Of a stretch of DNA of 64,000 bases, positions 61,257 to 64,000 are shown one piece after another (the first letter of the stretch is position 1; each line of letters begins with the position of its first letter). A program made the position numbers and the translations under genes. The notes under the pieces were generated by a model. The model was given only the letters and a program-made list of their open reading frames with translations, did no database searches and was not told the DNA's origin. Source of the stretch: Lachnospiraceae bacterium AC2031 (GTDB taxonomy: Bacteria; Bacillota; Clostridia; Lachnospirales; Lachnospiraceae); the NCBI GenBank assembly GCA_000687975.1, contig JIAB01000001.1, positions 1,054,001-1,118,000 on the forward strand, given 5' to 3'.

Positions 61257-62005
61257 TATTCATCGCTCATGTTCTTATTTGAGTAGCTATCTCTAAACTT
61301 CTTCGGGGTAACACCCGTAATTTTTTTAAATGTGGATGTAAATGCACTCTGTGATGCAAATCCGAGAGAGACTGATATATCAAGAATCGAGGACTCTGAA
61401 TACCTGAGCATATTCTGGGCTGTGTTGATCTTTGCCTGATTTACAAACTGATTTACATTCATTCCCGTCTCTTTAATAAAGAGTCTGGAGAAATAACCAG
61501 TACTGAGACCTGCTCTTTCAGCCAGTTCATTGACTGATATCTGTCTCTGAAGATTATCATATATGAACTCTATACTTCTTCTGATATGAATTGATACCGC
61601 ATCATGCTTCTTCAGGTCTCTCATACGGGTGGCATAATCTATCTGCATTTCAGCCATTATATCTAAAACTTCTTCTTCATCTTTTGCCACATCAGCTTTT
61701 TTAATATAAATATCACTTAATGTGTAAGCTACATCTCTTTCCATACCTGCATCGATGCACATACGACTTATTACAGCTGCAGCTACTACACAATGATATT
61801 TCATATTTCTAAGAGGATCATCAGAAAGGGTTCCCCTGGTATCAGCAAATTTCTTTCTGGCAACCTTAAACCTTTCACGAGCTCCCTCAACATCACCAGT
61901 TTTGATCCTGTTATATTGCCTGAATTCAGCATGATAATCATCTCGAATAAATTCCTGCTGACGCTGCAGATATAACCTATAATTTAATGTGCTGTTAGTA
62001 TCCAT
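61256..62005 (-). CDS. AraC-family transcription regulator
   Basis: About 249 residues from MDTNSTLNYRL (ATG at 62005 with GGGGGAT before it). The N-terminal 140 residues are helical and lack the cupin-type sugar pocket of AraC. The last 100 residues have two HTH motifs (ISVNELAERAGLSTGYFSRLF and ILDISVSLGFASQSAFTSTF), with the usual ending GVTPKKFRDSY. The ATG lies one base after the stop of the hybrid kinase gene, so the two form an operon and are likely a sensing pair. Confidence 0.9.
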   Translation of the reverse strand: MDTNSTLNYRLYLQRQQEFIRDDYHAEFRQYNRIKTGDVEGARERFKVARKKFADTRGTLSDDPLRNMKYHCVVAAAVISRMCIDAGMERDVAYTLSDIYIKKADVAKDEEEVLDIMAEMQIDYATRMRDLKKHDAVSIHIRRSIEFIYDNLQRQISVNELAERAGLSTGYFSRLFIKETGMNVNQFVNQAKINTAQNMLRYSESSILDISVSLGFASQSAFTSTFKKITGVTPKKFRDSYSNKNMSDE

Positions 62006-62006
62006 A

Positions 62007-64000
62007 TTATATATCCCCCAACTTTTTACACAGGTTAATATATTCATTAATGTATGACTCTGAATCTCCATAAATAAAAGTCAGGTCATTATCCTTAGCA
62101 GCATACTCATGTTTTCTTGAACGTTCACTGAAATCCTTTAGTCCTATAGTTGCCATAGAACTCTTTATGGTATGAGCATCAATCCTGTAAGCCTGTATAT
62201 CCTTTGCCTCAAGGCTCTTTCTCATTCTTTTAGAGCGTTCTTCGCATTCCTTAACTATATCAGCTATGATTTCCCTTAGAAGATCTTCTTCGCCACCACA
62301 ATAGCTGAGAGCAGTATCATAATCAAGTCCATCTATAGACGATAGTCTATCCTTTAAAGAACCTGTATTTTCGATATGAGCTTCGACAGCAGCCTCAGTT
62401 ACTATATCTGCAGGCAGCAGTCTTTTTACCATTTCTTCAAGAATACTGGAATCCAATGGTTTAGTTAGATAATCATCAAAGCCTGAACTCAGATACATAT
62501 GGCGGCTTCCAGCTACAGCATTTGCAGTGAGTACTACAGCTTTTGTATCTTTATTTAGTGAATCTTTATCCTCTCTAATAATGTGAAGAGCTTCTATACC
62601 ATCTGGTTCTGGCATCATATGATCCATAAGGATCAGATCATACTTTTTCTCTTTACATAGCTCTATAGCTTTTTCACCTGAGTTACAGAGATCAGGAACT
62701 ATACCATTTCGCTTTAAGAAAAGCTTTACAATAGTAAGATTAGATTGATTATCATCTACCGCTAAGATCTTTGCATCAGGAGCTATAAAGCTGCTATTCG
62801 AGGTTTCAACATACTGTTCTGATCTACGCTCCAGAAAATCCTTTTCCAGTGGTTCTGAGTCTTTTATCTTAACAGGAAGCGTTACCCAAAATTCAGATCC
62901 CGCTCCATATTCACTCTCTACTCCTAGCTTTCCATTCATGGAATCAACTATGCTTTTAACTATAGCAAGTCCTAGTCCCGTACCCTCTATATTTGCATTT
63001 GACTTTATATCTGCTCTTGAGAATGCTTCAAAAAGGTGGGCCTGTTCTTCTTTTTTGATTCCCTTTCCAGTATCTTTTACATAGAATCTCAGCTCATAGC
63101 CTGAAGGAGTATCTCCTCCGCCAACTTTAAGGGTGATACTACCCTTCTCCGTATATTTAACTGCATTGTTTAAAAGATTGATAAGGATCTGTCTTATTCT
63201 AAACTCATCACTGATCATCTGACATGGAACCTTATCTACTATCTCAGTGCAAAGCTCCAGATCTTTCTCCTCAGCCCTTTCTTTAATAAGCGAGATAACA
63301 TCATACAGCATATCTGACATCAGAAAATCAGCTTCTTTTATCTCCAGCTTTCCAGACTCGATCTTTGTAAAATCGAGTACATCATTAACCAGCATCAGAA
63401 GCATCTTTCCAGACGTCTTAATATTTCTTGAATACTCTTCGATAGCTTTATCGCTGTTCTCCCTAAGTATCATTTCATTCATACCAAGGATTGCATTTAT
63501 AGGTGTTCTAATCTCATGAGACATACTTGCGAGGAATCTGGTCTTAGCAGCAGAAATATCTATAGCATGCTGCTTCTCCTTATTGATCTTTCTAAGATCA
63601 TGTACCTGCTGAATAACAATAAAGGTAAGAAGGAATCCAAGTCCCACAACCATCGGGATTGATTCTCTGATAATTCTGATATCGAAGAGAGTGTTAGTTA
63701 ATTCAATAAGACAGCCAACTAGGAATCCCAGGAATCCCATAAAGGTATAGTGGTAAGATACAGTGTTTCCCTTTACTGCATCCACAACCAGATTTGCAAT
63801 TCCCATTACAGCCAGAAGCACCAGAACGCCATTTGCTACATCTATCACATAATAGAAATCCAGTATTCCAGTAAAATGTAATAACGGCCAGACAACAGCA
63901 TTAAGTACAGAAACGAGCACTACAACCAGCATACTCTTCTTGTACCTTCCACGCTGTATAGAATTTAGATAAATAATAAGACAAAGCGGAATCATCAGGC
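62007..64000 (-). CDS. Hybrid sensor kinase (membrane sensor - kinase - receiver - HPt), 5' end beyond window
   Basis: At least 664 codons; the frame is open to the window edge and the first ATG seen (63995) is in the middle of a hydrophobic region, so the start is most likely outside. Four to five helices (7TMR-type sensor) come first, then the phosphoacceptor box LASMSHEIRTPINAILG, ATPase motifs NLLNNAVKYTEKG, DTGKGIKKEE and GTGLGLAIV, a receiver with Asp in LILMDHMMPEPDG, and an HPt with His in RIDAHTIKSSMATIG. Close in plan to the Cache kinase at 32257 but with a different sensor. Co-transcribed with the AraC-type regulator. Confidence 0.9.
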   Translation of the reverse strand, partial: LMIPLCLIIYLNSIQRGRYKKSMLVVVLVSVLNAVVWPLLHFTGILDFYYVIDVANGVLVLLAVMGIANLVVDAVKGNTVSYHYTFMGFLGFLVGCLIELTNTLFDIRIIRESIPMVVGLGFLLTFIVIQQVHDLRKINKEKQHAIDISAAKTRFLASMSHEIRTPINAILGMNEMILRENSDKAIEEYSRNIKTSGKMLLMLVNDVLDFTKIESGKLEIKEADFLMSDMLYDVISLIKERAEEKDLELCTEIVDKVPCQMISDEFRIRQILINLLNNAVKYTEKGSITLKVGGGDTPSGYELRFYVKDTGKGIKKEEQAHLFEAFSRADIKSNANIEGTGLGLAIVKSIVDSMNGKLGVESEYGAGSEFWVTLPVKIKDSEPLEKDFLERRSEQYVETSNSSFIAPDAKILAVDDNQSNLTIVKLFLKRNGIVPDLCNSGEKAIELCKEKKYDLILMDHMMPEPDGIEALHIIREDKDSLNKDTKAVVLTANAVAGSRHMYLSSGFDDYLTKPLDSSILEEMVKRLLPADIVTEAAVEAHIENTGSLKDRLSSIDGLDYDTALSYCGGEEDLLREIIADIVKECEERSKRMRKSLEAKDIQAYRIDAHTIKSSMATIGLKDFSERSRKHEYAAKDNDLTFIYGDSESYINEYINLCKKLGDI

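Overview
The window looks like a chromosomal segment of a low-GC, AT-rich anaerobic Firmicute of the family Lachnospiraceae, most like Butyrivibrio or Pseudobutyrivibrio. The reasons are the xylan/arabinan glycosidase set (GH51, GH43, GH8, GH27), the YesM/YesN/YesL/Lpl-type sugar transport locus, the high density of hybrid kinases and c-di-GMP enzymes, and the consistent AAGGAGG-type ribosome binding sites. The genus is an inference; no rRNA or tRNA lies in the window.

Layout. 1-12.8 kb, minus strand, is a hemicellulose-oligosaccharide locus: two-component system (YesM/YesN type), lipoprotein binding protein, two ABC permeases, GH8 exo-oligoxylanase, YesL-like protein, an unknown membrane protein, GH43 and a GH51 that runs off the edge. 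A cytosolic sugar-sensor/GGDEF fusion and a second GH43 follow (13-16.5 kb), then a DUF4867 protein and a divergent LexA-like repressor/small protein pair (16.6-18.6 kb). At 18.6-20.8 kb an ATP-grasp ligase and a Mur-type ligase are translationally coupled. At 20.9-22.5 kb an ABC exporter pair ends in a terminator hairpin that has been split by a complete IS3-family element (22497-24041). 24-28.7 kb is a Bce-type peptide-resistance module (permease, ATPase, kinase, regulator) with a recognisable operator. 28.7-32.2 kb holds housekeeping-like single genes (CDF transporter, esterase, Nudix, PEBP lipoprotein).

32.2-43.3 kb is rich in signalling: a Cache hybrid kinase, a REC-GGDEF-REC-HD-GYP protein, a REC-EAL phosphodiesterase and a free HPt protein, interrupted by GH27 alpha-galactosidase, an XRE regulator, RtcB RNA ligase and an unannotated 52-codon ORF. 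43.3-47.1 kb has an anion permease, a small membrane protein and a BlaR1/BlaI pair with two dyad operators sitting on a TTGACA promoter. 47.1-49.8 kb is a Tet(M)-like GTPase fused to a YacP/Rae1-like NYN nuclease domain. 49.9-54.5 kb is a TPP-riboswitch-controlled thiamine operon (thiM, thiE, HAD, thiD, methyltransferase, tenA). 54.5-58.2 kb has an NCS1 transporter fused to a PlsC-like acyltransferase and zinc ribbon, a small membrane protein and a YlmH-like protein. 58.2-59.3 kb is decayed sequence with a kinase remnant. 59.3-61.2 kb is a c-di-GMP-I riboswitch upstream of a secreted transglutaminase-like wall protein. The end holds an AraC regulator and a further hybrid kinase cut by the window edge.

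How it fits together: sugar sensing (kinase/regulator and PBP-GGDEF), c-di-GMP synthesis and breakdown (GGDEF, EAL, HD-GYP) and a c-di-GMP riboswitch on a surface protein lie in one 60-kb stretch, which suggests that plant-polysaccharide cues may be linked to surface behaviour. The strongest candidates for undescribed biology are the GTPase-NYN fusion, the NCS1-PlsC fusion, the riboswitch with a visible 10-nt alternative pairing, and the ATP-grasp/Mur ligase pair.
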